Assembly (NCBI RefSeq): GCF_030253575.1
Contig: NC_080568.1
Span: 1,133,501-1,197,500 of the forward strand
DNA length: 64,000 nucleotides
From: Rhododendron vialii
Taxonomy: Eukaryota > Streptophyta > Magnoliopsida > Ericales > Ericaceae
Reading direction: 5' to 3'
Positions 37,701-49,064 of this stretch are shown here, piece after piece. A program made the position numbers and the translations under genes. The stretch's first letter is position 1. Every line of letters begins with the position of its first letter. The notes beneath the pieces were generated by a model. That model was not told the origin of the DNA. It saw only the letters and a list, made by a program, of their open reading frames with translations, and ran no database searches.

Positions 37701-40700
37701 AGGACTAGGGTTGGCTAAAAATAGGAGGGGAGTGTTTAAGCCTTTAGTGTTACGACCCCCAATCCATCCAAGCAGAATAGGGATGTGACCGGCCAATAGC
37801 GTGGTGCCACTGCAGGCCTTGGGTATTGAGGGAAGTGAGTACTGATTAGTTAAGAAATTTTAGTTATAGTGTGAGTATGATGTAACTACATAGCCTTTTT
37901 GTACAATAAAATGATTCGAGCAAAAGTGATCAAGTTACATGAGGTTAATGTTTTGAAATTATGCTTTTTTTGTAGACGTTAATATTTGTGTGGCCGTTGT
38001 ATCAGGAATCATTGGTGGCCAGAGGTTACAAGTTCTTACGCATTGATGGTACAACTAAAGCTAATGACCGGGTGAAAATTGTCAATGTTAGTTTTGTAGA
38101 CTTTTAGGTCATTGAAAAGATTCCATATTCAATTTTTTATGCAGTACTTTTCAGTATAAGTTTTTACTCTCAGGACTTCCAAGAGGGGATTGGTGCTCCT
38201 ATATTTTTATTGACATCTCAAGTTGGTGGTTTGGGACTGACACTTACGAAAGCAGATCGTGTGATAGTGGTTGATCCAGCATGGAACCCAAGGTGCACAT
38301 TTTCAACATCCTTCATCTGGGTTTTATTGATATTGATGAGTATGGAATTCAATGATTTTGAAATAACAAATAGGTACAATTTAGAGCTTTTTTGTGTTCC
38401 TCAAATGATGAACATCATAAAAGTGTTTCTCGTATTTCTTTATGCACTCTTATAGTTTCCCCTCTGTTTTCTTTAGTCTTCAATTTGTCGTACTTCTCTA
38501 CTTGATTTCTTGTTCATTAGCCGAGGGAGACCTGGAGAAAATATAAATTTCCTCTTTCTGTTCTTGAAATGACTATCTAATTGTGTCTTATTAGTATAGA
38601 TCTGGTCCAAAGTTGCCTTGATTAATATTCAGCTCTTTGTTTTCTCCTCTGGGATCTGGCTAATTTTCCTCTTTGCTATCTTCCTTTTGCTTGCAAAATA
38701 TAATTTTTTGAACTACGTCACCGTCACGAAACTAATTAAAAATGCTATCTGTAGTTGCATACTTTTAATTGTTTTTGTTTGCTGTGCTTCTAATCAAGTT
38801 GATAGGCTATAGAAGAAATACTAATCTCTTTTTAACCTTGCAGTACTGATAATCAAAGTGTTGATCGTGCCTACCGCATTGGACAGAAGAAGGATGTCCT
38901 AGTGTACAGATTGATGACTTGCGGTACTATTGAAGAAAAAATATACAGAAAGCAGGTTTACCATGTTTCCTTTTGAATCACACACTGCCATGAAGGTGAC
39001 ATGTCCGAAACGGACACGCAGGGGACACAGACATGCTTGGACACTCATCAGATGCTCTTTCTCCCTATTTATAATCAACAAACTGATAAATCAAATTCAA
39101 ACATCCCTTAAATTTTGTTGCATGTTTGTGCCATGTCTGTCACTTCTTGGTCAAGTCTATCACTAAGAAGTAACAATAGACCAAAACTGTTGGAGTCTTG
39201 GGACCCTTGCTAACATCTAATCTATGTAGCACTGACACGAACACGAGACACGACTCCTGGGATCAGCACTGGTATTCTCAGGATGCTGATTTGAAGTTTA
39301 TACTACATGAAAAGACAATGTAGAAATTCTTTTATCTTCACAAGGTGTCCATTGACTCATTACCAATGTGAAATTTAATTGTATGACTTAAATGGAAGCA
39401 TAATTTAATGTTTCGAATAATGTTGTGCTTTGAAACATTCATTATCGTGATTCCAAGTTCGGGTCAGACATTAATTCTTAAGTTACGGATAAATTATTTC
39501 GTTCTATATTTACCGATCAAAGTCATTATGCAGATATACAAGGGAGGACTATTTAAAACTGCAACAGAACACAAAGAACAGACAAGATACTTCAGTCAGG
39601 CGGTAAATTCTAGGAGAATTATTTTCTTCGCTCAATCTTGCTATAATTATTGCTCTAATGCATAACTCCGGTGAACCTAAGTGCAATTGATTCTTTCAGG
39701 ATCTTCGGGAGCTTTTTAGTCTTCCCAGACAGGGCTTTGACATTTCTCTCACTCAGCAGCAGTTGCATGAAAAGCATGATCGCCACCATACAATGTACAT
39801 TTATTGATTGCATTTCGGCTTTATTTCCTACAAATAGAGAGCATGTTTTCTCACAAAAATATTAAGAAACATTACTCGATTGAGTAAACAGTGACAGATC
39901 TTATCATTAGTATGGGCAAATGCCTCTTATTGCCTATTTAAGATGACTGTATGCGTTCTTCATTTTCTTAACATGGGTGTGGTGGTTATGACTATTTTGG
40001 AGGCAGGTAGCTATCTTCACCTCTCGCTTTTGGTCAAAACAAATTTACTTTTCTAGAACACCAGAAGGTCATAGGCTCATAACTGCATTATAAATAGTTG
40101 GATTGGTCTGAGTAAATTGTAGGAACTTACGACACTGAGTTTTCTGTTGTCCATATTGCGTATGATGTTTAGCATAATATAAACACGAATTATATTGTAC
40201 GTGTACTTTGTTTTGTTTGCTATTGCCTGCTGTATTATTCTTTCCTAGTTACAGTTTTTTTTGGAATCTTTGAAATTTGGCATGAATCTTTTGTTGAATA
40301 TTGCAGAAACATTATTCTTTACCATTGGAGTAGGTAATTAATTAGCATACTCACTGTCTGAGTGCTCATTTTGCTTTAAGATAAAATTTTAACGTTGTTC
40401 TGGCTTGCTTGATAACGTCTTTTTTTTTTTTGTCGCTTGAGAAGTGCTAATAGTTTGAGAAAATTTTGTTTTTTGATGAAATTAAAAAAAAAGGCATGTT
40501 CACTTTTTTCGAAACGAGTTTTCACTTGTCCTCCCTCCCTAAGTATTGTCATCTTATCCCTGTCCACACACACCACAGCCAGCCACCTGCCTCTCCTACT
40601 CCTACCAAAGGCCCCATCTGGCACTCCAGCTACCCCCTCTTGTCAGCAATCACCTCCGGCCACTCTCACTGGTTTTCAAACCAAGCTTTTGAAAACATAT

Positions 40701-42024
40701 GTTTGCATATTATGAAGACAAACTATAACTTGTTCTTTTGTTTTGCTACGCGAAAAACTAAGAACATTGCCATACAACACTTTCAGGGGGAAAAGAAAAT
40801 GGATATTCTATAGTAGTATAACCACTTTCTCTTCATCTATAGGAGCGAGTATTTGAAAGCCCACTTGAAGTTTCTGGAAACTAAAGATATAGCTGGAGTT
40901 AGTCACCATAGCTTGCTTTTCTCCAAGACGGAAACCGTGCCAGTTGTTCAGGTTGAGGAGGAAATAATAAGGTGAGACCCTTTCGTCTTACTGCTAAATT
41001 TAGCTGGTACAGTTAGCTCGTAGAATGTGTCTTAGGCTCTCTTGTATTATTAGTACAAGTGTCCAAATAGTTATGGTGCTGCAACAATTGTTCCATTGAC
41101 AGGTTTATTGGTCATAATAACACAAAACGAAGATGCTATGCTTGCAATCTGTTTTTGCATTTTAATTTACCATCACATGGACATTAGGCACATATCAAAA
41201 CCGCTAGGCGCTTGTTCAACTGTTTCCTGCTTAAGATCCAGGGGCTATGAGATTTGCTAAGATGGTAAATGAAAATGGTAAAAGCAAATGCTGTGCATTA
41301 CTTTTTATAAAACAAAATCTTGAAGCATGTGTTAAATCAAGTAATGCAGCAACTTGTTTTCCGCTTTTGTTTTATTATTGCTGTTGAATACTTTAATTAG
41401 TCAGTTTTTTACATTTCTCTTGTTTGAAGTTGGATTTGATTAGCTTCACATTTGGAGTACAGGGTGAAAGGGACTACATTCGTGGGTAACTCATCTTCAG
41501 CATCTCAGCTTGAACGTGATGTTGATGGGTATTGTTTTGAGCAACTGTGCTCAACAATGTCACTTGCTTTCACTTGTCTTCCTAAGTTAAGTGGTGAAAA
41601 TTTTCCCTTTTTACAGGGCAAAGTATGCATTCAATCCAAAAGATGTGAAATTGTCCAGAAACAGCTCTTCCACGAGTACTGCAGGTAAACCAACAGAAAT
41701 GGAAATCAAAGAAAGGATCAATCGGCTTTCACTCATTTTAGCAGACAAGGTATCATGATATAATCTGCTCCCTTGTTTTCATGAGTTCGACCTCTTATTT
41801 TTAACTAAAGAAGACTTAAATGAGTGAAGCAACGCATTTGTTCAAAATATCTGTCCTCACATTTTCAGGGTCTAGTCTTAAAACTGCCGGATAACGGATA
41901 TAACTTGCGTAAGCAAATAGCTGAATTGAAATTGGAGCTTGAGATGATTCACAAGGCAAAAAGAACAGAGAAGGAAGTCATAGATTTGGATGATATAGCT
42001 GCCGAGATTCAGAGGATCTTATGA
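28030..42024 (+). CDS. CHR24: SNF2-family DNA translocase, PICH/ERCC6L-like (CHR24 type)
   Basis: Twenty-three exons in unbroken phase, 1084 residues: 28030-28135, 28578-28679, 29796-29873, 30057-31000, 31088-31218, 31300-31351, 31875-32003, 33068-33175, 33308-33363, 33440-33530, 34780-34917, 35017-35094, 36519-36728, 36814-36885, 38006-38086, 38174-38292, 38844-38955, 39534-39602, 39700-39794, 40843-40971, 41463-41528, 41617-41749, 41869-42024. The acidic N-terminus (about 1-370) carries [11 protein letters not shown] and [11 protein letters not shown] repeats. Helicase motif I is [11 protein letters not shown] is DEGH (split by an intron), III is SGTPIQND, followed by [28 protein letters not shown] and [11 protein letters not shown]. 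The C-terminal region holds a coiled coil. Family knowledge: ERCC6L/PICH proteins are ATP-driven dsDNA translocases acting on chromatin and mitotic DNA; the plant role is less defined. No lesions seen. Confidence 0.93.
28142..28212. repeat. Compound (CT)n(TA)n(CA)n microsatellite, SNF2 intron 1
   Basis: Three consecutive dinucleotide tracts (about 19, 28 and 24 bp) begin six bases after the exon-1 donor. Length change here could affect donor recognition. Confidence 0.95.
28684..28735. repeat. (CT)n microsatellite, SNF2 intron 2
   Basis: About 26 CT units starting four bases after the exon-2 donor GTAA. Confidence 0.95.
29263..29372 (+). other. Exon-like relic in SNF2 intron 2
   Basis: After a splice-like CTTGCTAG, one frame stays open for about 36 codons and contains [13 protein letters not shown], closely resembling the [11 protein letters not shown] and [11 protein letters not shown] modules of exons 2 and 4. 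A GT follows it. Its phase does not fit exon 2 (it needs two carried-over bases, exon 2 gives one). It is best seen as a decayed duplicated exon or, less likely, an alternative exon. Confidence 0.5.
33813..33878 (+). repeat. 33-bp tandem duplication, SNF2 intron 10
   Basis: Two copies of a unit starting TAACATCACCA and ending ACAATCCATG, with one mismatch. Confidence 0.85.
34191..34425 (+). repeat. Imperfect tandem duplication of about 110-120 bp, SNF2 intron 10
   Basis: Two adjacent copies run from AGCTGATAGAAA to TGGCTCTTGTTCAAC, with scattered substitutions and a roughly 10-bp indel. Shared strings include GCTTCATCCAATGGCAAA and GGGCTTGTGAAGCATC. Non-coding. Confidence 0.8.
37040..37195. 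repeat. Possible small element with TGTAACACCC/GGGCGTTACA ends, SNF2 intron 14
   Basis: A 156-bp segment starts TGTAACACCC and ends GGGCGTTACA, a 10-bp near-perfect inverted repeat. GTTT occurs close to both sides. It could be a small TIR element or a solo LTR-like remnant; the evidence does not separate these. Confidence 0.4.
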
Positions 42025-44721
42025 GAAACAGCATTTCTTCCTCGTCAGGTGAATGGAAGAAAAGCTTTTGGGAAAATTTATGATTTTGTGACTGAATTTG
42101 GCATCTCTTTTATATCCAGGAAGTGGCAAATACGTGTATGGCACCTTGGTCATATTTTGGCTGGCCTCTTGCTTAAACCCTTGGTCTTTCGACGGCTATT
42201 ATGGTAGAGATGGTACCATATCTGCCCATGCATGGATTACCTACCAGATCTCAAACTTCATTGTGTAGTACAGTACAATTCTTGGCATGACAACAAGTAC
42301 TTCTGGAGGCCTCCGTACTGGATAATATGATTGCTGAATGCAAACGTTTAATCAATTGAATGCTGTTCATATTTCCCGCGATTGTGATTTTGCTGCTAAG
42401 AACTTGAACGTTTGAAAATCCAGCATTGAAAAGGACTGAATCACTCATCTCCTCTTGTATGGTCAGACTATAAGTAGACTTCTCACCACAACTCTTCGAT
42501 AATCAGTCGGAGGCTGGTGCACAACTCGTTGAGGAATGAGGAATGCACTAAAACTGCTTTTGACACTCATTTGGAGACTTTTTAATTGTGGTGTTAAGGC
42601 AACAGTGAATGTGGTTGGCCCAGCAAAATCTCCTTGCATAAGGAAACAAAACCCTAGTGATGAATTTTGTTGTCTAGAACAGTGGAGGCTTAACTACACT
42701 GCTAAACAGATGAGTGTAACTATACTTTTTAGCTTATTAAGAGTCAGTCTTTTGGAAATTGGGTGCCATTTGGTTCTAACGAGGACCACTCAACCCAACC
42801 TTCCTCATGCCTAGTACACACCACTTTCCCCCACCATCTATCCATTTTACAGGCAAATTTCACCAACCACTTCCCCAAAAAACGCTGACTGAAAATAGCG
42901 TGCCGCCTTACCCATGAACCCCCTTCTCGAATCAGAGTTCAAACTCCTCCCCCAAACCACTCCAATGCTCACATGATATGAGGAATAGACCGCTTGACTA
43001 ATATAATTGCTTGAATTTCTCCTCCTAGATGCACAGCTCCAGGCTCTTAATCTGGAGTTGAAGAAACTTAACTATGATTCGTTGTTGAACCATAAGACTG
43101 CATATTTTCATGAGCAATAACCCACAGATTCAACAAATGTGTGCCTATCAATGAGTCAAGATGGTGTTTGAAATGGCAATATCATAATCAGGCGAATGAT
43201 TTTAGTGCTTGACTTTTAGCATTTCACACTCCCGCAAGAGTCTAAAAGGGAAAAAGGGCGAGCATGGAATGCCGAAAGCGCAGTGCTAAAATCCTTTCTT
43301 CAAACTAAACTACTTTACAAAGGTTCTCCGAACTCCTGTTGATTATCCAGCATATTGTAATAATATGTATATTTTAAGAACATTCCTCGTGTTCTTTGTA
43401 ATATGCATTTTTTAGATGTTACAACTAAGAAATCAAAGCAACTGTTTTTTTACCTAGAGGATGACAAGAGCTACATGCCACAATGGTTATGCTGCTTACT
43501 TTTTTAAAAGGGAGATGGGATACTAATTCAATCTGATTCTTTTCTCTTGGAAGTTACTGGAAGAGATCCGTGCTAGAAACTCTGTTACATGGATCCATGC
43601 TAGATTCATCCAATCATTTGGTGGCTATCGATTCTATGGCGAAGAAAGAATTCAATGCAGATTTCACTTCATAGAACTCCTATAGGGTACTTTTCAGCCT
43701 TGTTTGGGTCCCCTGCAATGCCTACTACTGTTACCTTGCAGAATCATGTCGTATGTGAGACCTATTCGTGAGCATAAGAAACACTTGGAACAGATTAGCC
43801 CTTCAAAGGTAGCAAGAGCAGGATAGTTTACTCTGGTCTTATGGTGCCAAGCTATTGCCTCTCAAAAATTACCATATGATAATTGAACACCATTTGTTGC
43901 TTTGGCTTTGTCCTTCGAAAAAGAAAGATTCACGAATATTCAGAGGCCAGAGACGGGTTGTATAAAACCTACGAGTCTCCTAGCAAAACTAACCTCTTCT
44001 ACAATCAACATTAGGATAGAGAAGAATTGGACGTCAGCTATCCCCTTTTTATTGGTATTTGCAATCCTAGAATTCCGTCTGTTTTCTGGGTTTGGAAAAG
44101 TGTGGATTTTCAAGAGCGGAAGACCTTGGGCTTAATTATAAATTCAAAATAAACCCTCAGCAGTGACCTTCACTTTGCCGATGAAAACAAAACCAAATGT
44201 CCCTTCATTTTGAATACAAAGAGCATAGCACCTACATTTTAGAAGATCAATAAAACAGTGAAAACGTGCCCGTAAGTCAATTGGAAAAAGAAGAGGTGAG
44301 AAGAGAAAATCAAATAATAGATTTTCTGCTTCCAACAGGTATCATCTTTTCCTTCTCCCACCCCTTCCAATCCAATTCATTCCCTTCGTGACTGTCTCCA
44401 AAAGGAAGGTTATATACGACGTGCCTATTTATTTTGCAGCTCTTCCTCCTCCCAGCAAAGGACAAGAAATCGCTAAGAAATGATCCATAAGGTTGCTATG
44501 AGAGCGATCCAAAAAAATAGAGTAGTTTAGTTCACGGAGAAATCAAGCACCTGCGAGAATTGATTTGATCAGTTAGACATGAACATCACTTCAGCTATTA
44601 ACTTTGAGACATCCTGACTGAACATTGTCGACAGAATTCAAGTGATTATGTGATGTGTTGTTAAGCAAGGAGTCTGCTAATACTTGCAATTGCAAATGCG
44701 GGAAAAAAAAGGAACAAACAA
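42025..44721. other. SNF2 3' UTR and intergenic region before the F-box gene
   Basis: The first 500 bp probably include the SNF2 3' UTR. Beyond that I see no recognisable protein frame. A weak hairpin lies at 43198-43293 (arms starting GATTTTAG and ending CTAAAATC). The F-box gene ends at the right edge on the opposite strand, so the two genes converge. Confidence 0.5.
43198..43293. repeat. Short foldback, imperfect inverted repeat
   Basis: Arms of about 36 bp (GATTTTAGTGCTTGACTTTT against the complement of the right end AAAGCGCAGTGCTAAAATC) pair with several mismatches. No target duplication found. MITE fragment or hairpin; low certainty. Confidence 0.4.
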
Positions 44722-46455
44722 TTATCGGCACATTGTCATGTCTTCTTTGCTAACATGTGAAGTATATAGAGCAATCAAATCGAAGCAGCTTAAAATGAAC
44801 CCAAAATAAGTAACAATTCGACGCAACCAACTCAAATTGTCCATCAAGAAACACTTAAATTTTGTACAAGAAGGACTGAGAGTGAGTACCTGTTTATGCA
44901 AATCTTCCACCTCCAAATTCTTTCCTTGTTTGTGTTTCCGTTGGTTCTTTCTTACAAAAGTTATTTTGCTTTTAGATCTGATTCTCTGCTGCGCTTTTTG
45001 CTTTTTCTCTTTTCCGGAAGAGGAATATCTCTGAGATTTTGCTTTTCTAACTAACTTTTCCCTACTTTTTCCCTTTTTCCAGAAGCCTTTCAACCCGCAA
45101 TCGTCATGTTCCTCGACGGAGTTGTCGTCTTCGGTGTAAGTTACGGACACACTATCATCATAAGATTCATAACTATGGCAACTCCATCTTGTACAACAGA
45201 GCAAATGCAAGGCATGAGACCCTTTTACTATCCAATCTTTCTCCCGACCATAGGCAGCAGGTGAAGCCAAACTCTCCACGTACGAACGAAGCTCCATAAG
45301 ATCTAAAGTAAAAAGGATAACCACTCGTCGGGAAACGAATATGAATATCCCTCTGTGACATCTTCTCGAGATTATAACTAAAAAATTTTCTCCATCAACC
45401 AAAAAAAGAATTTCACCATTCTTTGATAAGCACAATGGCGCCAAGCTACCGTACGTAGAAAATAAGCTGCATAATTCAACCCCAACGCCATTAGAAATGA
45501 TGAAAGAACTAGTCCAGGACTCTCCCACGCCATGTTCCTTCATCACCAACACTTCAATAAAAGCGGGTTTAAATTCATGTCTGTGATAAAACCCTCGTTC
45601 ATCTTCCCAATTATTATCATGTTCAACTTCATCACCCCTTTCACAGACAGAGCGTGTCATACAAAGACATCCCTCCAAAACTCCCAACCCTATTAGAACA
45701 CTATTGTGTTTCCCATTGTCCGGTAGTAGTGGCATTGGCAATTCTACAAATTCATCTGTTAGTGGATCAAAATACACAATCCGATCAATGGTTTGAAGGG
45801 CGTTATTATAATCTGCAATGCGAGTGCTCACCCTGCTCACCCAGTGCAACTTTTCATTCACTACTGGTCCGGAATTCCATCTCTCTCCAACATCCTCTTT
45901 AGCGAAGCTGCAAGTCTTGGTAGCCCAGTATTTTCTTCTAAAACTAACTACTGTGACCAATCCACTACCCACCATGACTGCCTTGTAATCGTCACAGTTG
46001 GAATCATAACAGAGTCCAGATTTGGCATTAAAATGGAAGTCATACCGCTGATCCGTCAGAATTGAGAGCACTTTCTTGGATTGCCTAATCGTAGGGTTCC
46101 ATAAGTACAAATCGGTGTAATCACTACTGTTATGGCTTACGAGGAACAAGCCGTTGCACGAACCTAATATTCCACAAGCACAAATCATTGGTTTGGCAAG
46201 AGCATCATAGCTCGACGAAGCCTCTTCGGCATCGAAAGAGTATAAATTGCCATAATCGCCATATTGAACCGCGATTTGGAGGTGCCTTTGGGACGGAGAA
46301 AGTGCGAATTTGGGATCGGAAATCAAAGATCGCCATACTTTGGAAACGCACCTGAATCTCAGCAGGGATTCGATCGGTAGAAGCGAGAGGATTTGGATGA
46401 CGATGTCTTCTGGAATGTTTCCACGCTGCCGAATAAAGCTGGACGATAACATCAA
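44722..46455 (-). CDS. F-box protein with F-box-associated (FBA) domain and basic C-terminal tail
   Basis: A single open frame of 577 codons. The F-box spans about residues 12-50 (PEDIVIQILSLLPIESLLRF...VSKVWRSLISDP), the part that docks on SKP1 in SCF ubiquitin ligases. An FBA-type beta domain follows (YLWNPTIRQSKKVL, GLCYDSNCDDYKAV, YFDPLTDEF, YVESLASP), which in this family selects the substrate. The start is the first Met of a Met-Met pair. The tail from about residue 455 is unusual: an acidic patch, then a long Lys/Arg-rich stretch (KKGKSREKLVRK, KEKKQKAQQRIRSKSK) resembling nuclear localisation signals, then a hydrophobic end. A segment at about 45290-45375 reads more like an FBA domain in another frame, so the gene may carry two compensating indels. 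The substrate cannot be predicted. The very end could also be intronic. Confidence 0.82.
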   Translation of the reverse strand: MMLSSSFIRQRGNIPEDIVIQILSLLPIESLLRFRCVSKVWRSLISDPKFALSPSQRHLQIAVQYGDYGNLYSFDAEEASSSYDALAKPMICACGILGSCNGLFLVSHNSSDYTDLYLWNPTIRQSKKVLSILTDQRYDFHFNAKSGLCYDSNCDDYKAVMVGSGLVTVVSFRRKYWATKTCSFAKEDVGERWNSGPVVNEKLHWVSRVSTRIADYNNALQTIDRIVYFDPLTDEFVELPMPLLPDNGKHNSVLIGLGVLEGCLCMTRSVCERGDEVEHDNNWEDERGFYHRHEFKPAFIEVLVMKEHGVGESWTSSFIISNGVGVELCSLFSTYGSLAPLCLSKNGEILFLVDGENFLVIISRRCHRGIFIFVSRRVVILFTLDLMELRSYVESLASPAAYGREKDWIVKGSHALHLLCCTRWSCHSYESYDDSVSVTYTEDDNSVEEHDDCGLKGFWKKGKSREKLVRKAKSQRYSSSGKEKKQKAQQRIRSKSKITFVRKNQRKHKQGKNLEVEDLHKQVLTLSPSCTKFKCFLMDNLSWLRRIVTYFGFILSCFDLIALYTSHVSKEDMTMCR

Positions 46456-46499
46456 AAGATTTGAATGCTTTTTTCTCTTTCTTCTTTTGTTCCTTCAAT

Positions 46500-47185
46500 G
46501 GCTTTCTCTTTTAGGGTTGTTGGTTCATGGGATGCATGGGACTAGTATTTATACATGAGCGGGAGACAATTATTTTCCCCTCCCGCGTTCGTTACGTTGT
46601 GTGTGGGCCCGGCTAAAATTTCCTCAACCGCCTTATGGAAGATGCAGAGGGTTTGGTAAGATACATGACAAGAATTTATGAAATTGTCCATGAAAGGACA
46701 ATGAATGACTCAGATTCACATTCAAAAGGTTATGAACGGCTTATATTCAAATGTGAATCTGAATCGTTTATTGTCATTTCATGGACAAGTTCATGGTACT
46801 TGTTATGTATTCTACCATTTTCGATGCAAGATAGGTGGGTTGAGCGGAGCCGGGGATCCTGGTCAATCCAGCTGTCCATTTCGATAATGGACAACTCAGA
46901 TTAGTTCGGATTAAATCCGAGCCGTCGGTGTCAAAATGGATGGCCGGATCAGCCGCCCAACGAGAAGAGTGTGCAAAATGCCGGCTGCATCAGCAACTCT
47001 CCAAATGAAAAAAAAACATAGAATCACCCTAGTGCGGCCGATATTTGTTTGGATTTAAAGAGAATAAAAAACACTGATAGGTGCAATGTAGCGGCCGCTA
47101 TTTCAAACTTTGCTCAAAAAGCCAAGAAATAAACCGTGACAGCTAAAAACACCCAAATTTTACTAGGTCATAATGATGTTTAGGT
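46500..47185. other. F-box upstream region up to the LINE
   Basis: The F-box promoter lies here because that gene is on minus. A palindromic element is at 46655-46816. No protein frame is supported. The bases just left of 47186 are the target site of the LINE and continue from 53743. Confidence 0.5.
46655..46816. mobile_element. Foldback/hairpin element in the F-box upstream region
   Basis: Two arms of about 70 bp are reverse complements with modest divergence: left GGTAAGATACATGACAAG...TTGTCCATGAAAGGACAAT...GATTCACATTC, and right the mirror ending ATGTATTCTACC. The loop is about 20 bp. Non-coding. About 200 bp from the F-box start codon. Confidence 0.65.
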
Positions 47186-47580
47186 TTAGCAATGATTTTC
47201 CCACTAGCTTCGTTCTGATACCCCAGAGGAAGCCCTGGGATTTGCACCCAAAATGGGCTGAAGGAGAAATCCAGCTCATCCACTGCTATGTTTGAGTCCC
47301 ATTTTCGAAGGACCAAGAGATACCCCATAACTGACCAAGGGCCCTGGCTAATAACCCTGCACAAATCATTCTCGGACTGGAAATGAAATGCGTAGGTGTT
47401 ATTTCCCAAGGCAGAGATGGAGAAGCTGTCTTCCGTTCTCCAAGCTTTGTTGATGACATTCTGAACTCCAACCTTGTTCAAGGTTTTGAACGTTATAATT
47501 TTGCCCACCAAAGAGTGCTTTGATTTCGAAGAGCTGTCATCGAAGCACTGGTCCAAAGAGATGTACTCGGGTTCTTCCAT
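47186..47580 (-). pseudogene. LINE ORF1 N-terminal part (DUF4283-like), inverted
   Basis: Read on minus from the ATG at 47580: LVGKIITFKTLNKVGVQNVI, then ENDLCRVISQGPWSVMGYLL and FWVQIPGLPLGYQNE, the plant LINE DUF4283-type nucleic-acid-binding domain. It ends at the LINE left edge; the few further in-frame residues to 47143 are flanking DNA. The next part of the same ORF continues on plus at 47841, sharing the codons for KIIAK at the breakpoint. The LINE 5' UTR (47581-47800) has a duplicated GGAGCCTCTCTCTCTAGAAT unit. Confidence 0.88.
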
Positions 47581-47840
47581 AAGGATAAAGAAACTGGAAG
47601 GGGCGATCAGAGGGAAAAAATAAGAGAAAAAGAGAAGGGGGATGAGGGGGAGAAAGGGGAGAGGAGGAAGGAAATACAGAGGAGTGAGGTGAGTTGGAAA
47701 AGGGGATGAAGAAAGACTCCACAGGAGGAGAAAACCCTAGCGGGGAAGAACTCTCATTCTAGAGAGAGAGGCTCCCATTCTAGAGAGAGAGGCTCCTATT
47801 CCAGAGGAAGCCCTGGGATTTGCACCCAAAATCTACACCC

Positions 47841-49064
47841 AAAATCATTGCTAAATCTATAGGGGATCTCATCTCTATTCAAGATCCCAACAACTGGAGA
47901 AATAGTGTTAAATGTCTTAGGCTCAGAGTTTGGATAGACATCAACAAACCCTTGAAGAAGGGCTTCTTCCTCAAGAGGAGCAACATGGAAGACTTATGGG
48001 TACCATTTAAATTCGAGCGTTTATCTGAATATTGTTTCGAATGTGGAAGAATTGGTCACTCGATACCGGAATGTAAATGGAAGGAAACAGGGGCCACCCT
48101 TTCCAAAGCTTTTGACTGTGGGCTAAGAGCAGAGATTTCTCCCATCAATGTTATCAACTACGGAGTCAGGCCGCCGAAAATCGCGGCTTATCCAAAACCA
48201 AGCGTTCAACTAAGCCGGGAGGGAGGCCAGGATGGTGGTGCGTGGCAGGAGCGGGTGGAAAGGTGGCTAGAGGACACTCCAGATAATGCAATCGTACGAG
48301 AAAGGATGAATGTCAGCGACAAAGGAGGAGCACGTCAAGAGGGACACGTGCCTATCGCTGAGAGCCACAGCTGTCCTGAGGAGAATATTCGAGATCCTGA
48401 TGAGGTATTTTCCCAATCTATCCCTCCCATAATTACTATTGGGCCTTCTTCTTTTGTTATTTCGGACCTCTCTGCTCGGGAATCCAGGCCCACCCCTTCT
48501 CTTGTTAAGACCCCTTATTTTGTAGAGGAACCTGATAGCCCACGAGCCTTTCAGAGGAGCCCTCCCGCAAAAACCCAGAAATCCCTTTCTTTGGAGGTGG
48601 CCCAAGATGAGGACATAATTAAAACCCCTCTAAGCCCAAGAGCCCCTATGGAAATTGCCCTCTCTTCTGTATTCGATAGATTCCTGTCCCTCAAACGTAA
48701 GGAGAGAGAGGATGATGAACCTCCCCAGAACTCCAAGAAATCAGGTCACCTCATCCAGCTGAAGGCGAATGTACCATCTCTCCCAGACACTCCTTTCCTC
48801 GTCCCCTCTATCCCATCTCCTGCCCTTTCTCCGTGCCTCCCTGTCAGCAGAGGAAGGGGGAGCCAAAGCCTTCGAGGTAACAGGGGGAAAAAATCAACCC
48901 CGGTACGAAGAATCAAGAAAGCCTTGCCATATGTGGAGGAGGAGCAACTAGTGGATGTCCAGGTATTCCAAAGTGATTCTGTTCCCTCAACCCCTAGGTC
49001 TGATGAAGGGGATCAAAATAGGGCTGTGGTGGCTGGCCCCAATCAGCCACAGCCCCAATGGTGA
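47841..49064 (+). CDS. LINE ORF1 remainder, CCHC knuckle protein
   Basis: Continues the inverted segment: KIIAKSIGDLI, WIDINKPLKKGFFLKR, then a zinc knuckle CFECGRIGHSIPEC (CX2CX4HX4C) and a long Pro/Ser-rich linker to the stop at 49064. ORF1 proteins of plant LINEs bind the element RNA. Because the N-terminal half is inverted, no complete ORF1 protein can be made. It overlaps the start of ORF2 (ATG 49058) by a few bases. Confidence 0.85.
   Translation, partial: KIIAKSIGDLISIQDPNNWRNSVKCLRLRVWIDINKPLKKGFFLKRSNMEDLWVPFKFERLSEYCFECGRIGHSIPECKWKETGATLSKAFDCGLRAEISPINVINYGVRPPKIAAYPKPSVQLSREGGQDGGAWQERVERWLEDTPDNAIVRERMNVSDKGGARQEGHVPIAESHSCPEENIRDPDEVFSQSIPPIITIGPSSFVISDLSARESRPTPSLVKTPYFVEEPDSPRAFQRSPPAKTQKSLSLEVAQDEDIIKTPLSPRAPMEIALSSVFDRFLSLKRKEREDDEPPQNSKKSGHLIQLKANVPSLPDTPFLVPSIPSPALSPCLPVSRGRGSQSLRGNRGKKSTPVRRIKKALPYVEEEQLVDVQVFQSDSVPSTPRSDEGDQNRAVVAGPNQPQPQW

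Noticed and set aside
47143..47580. Minus-strand frame as an independent gene
   Set aside because: It is the inverted N-terminal part of the LINE ORF1; its last residues are target-site DNA.
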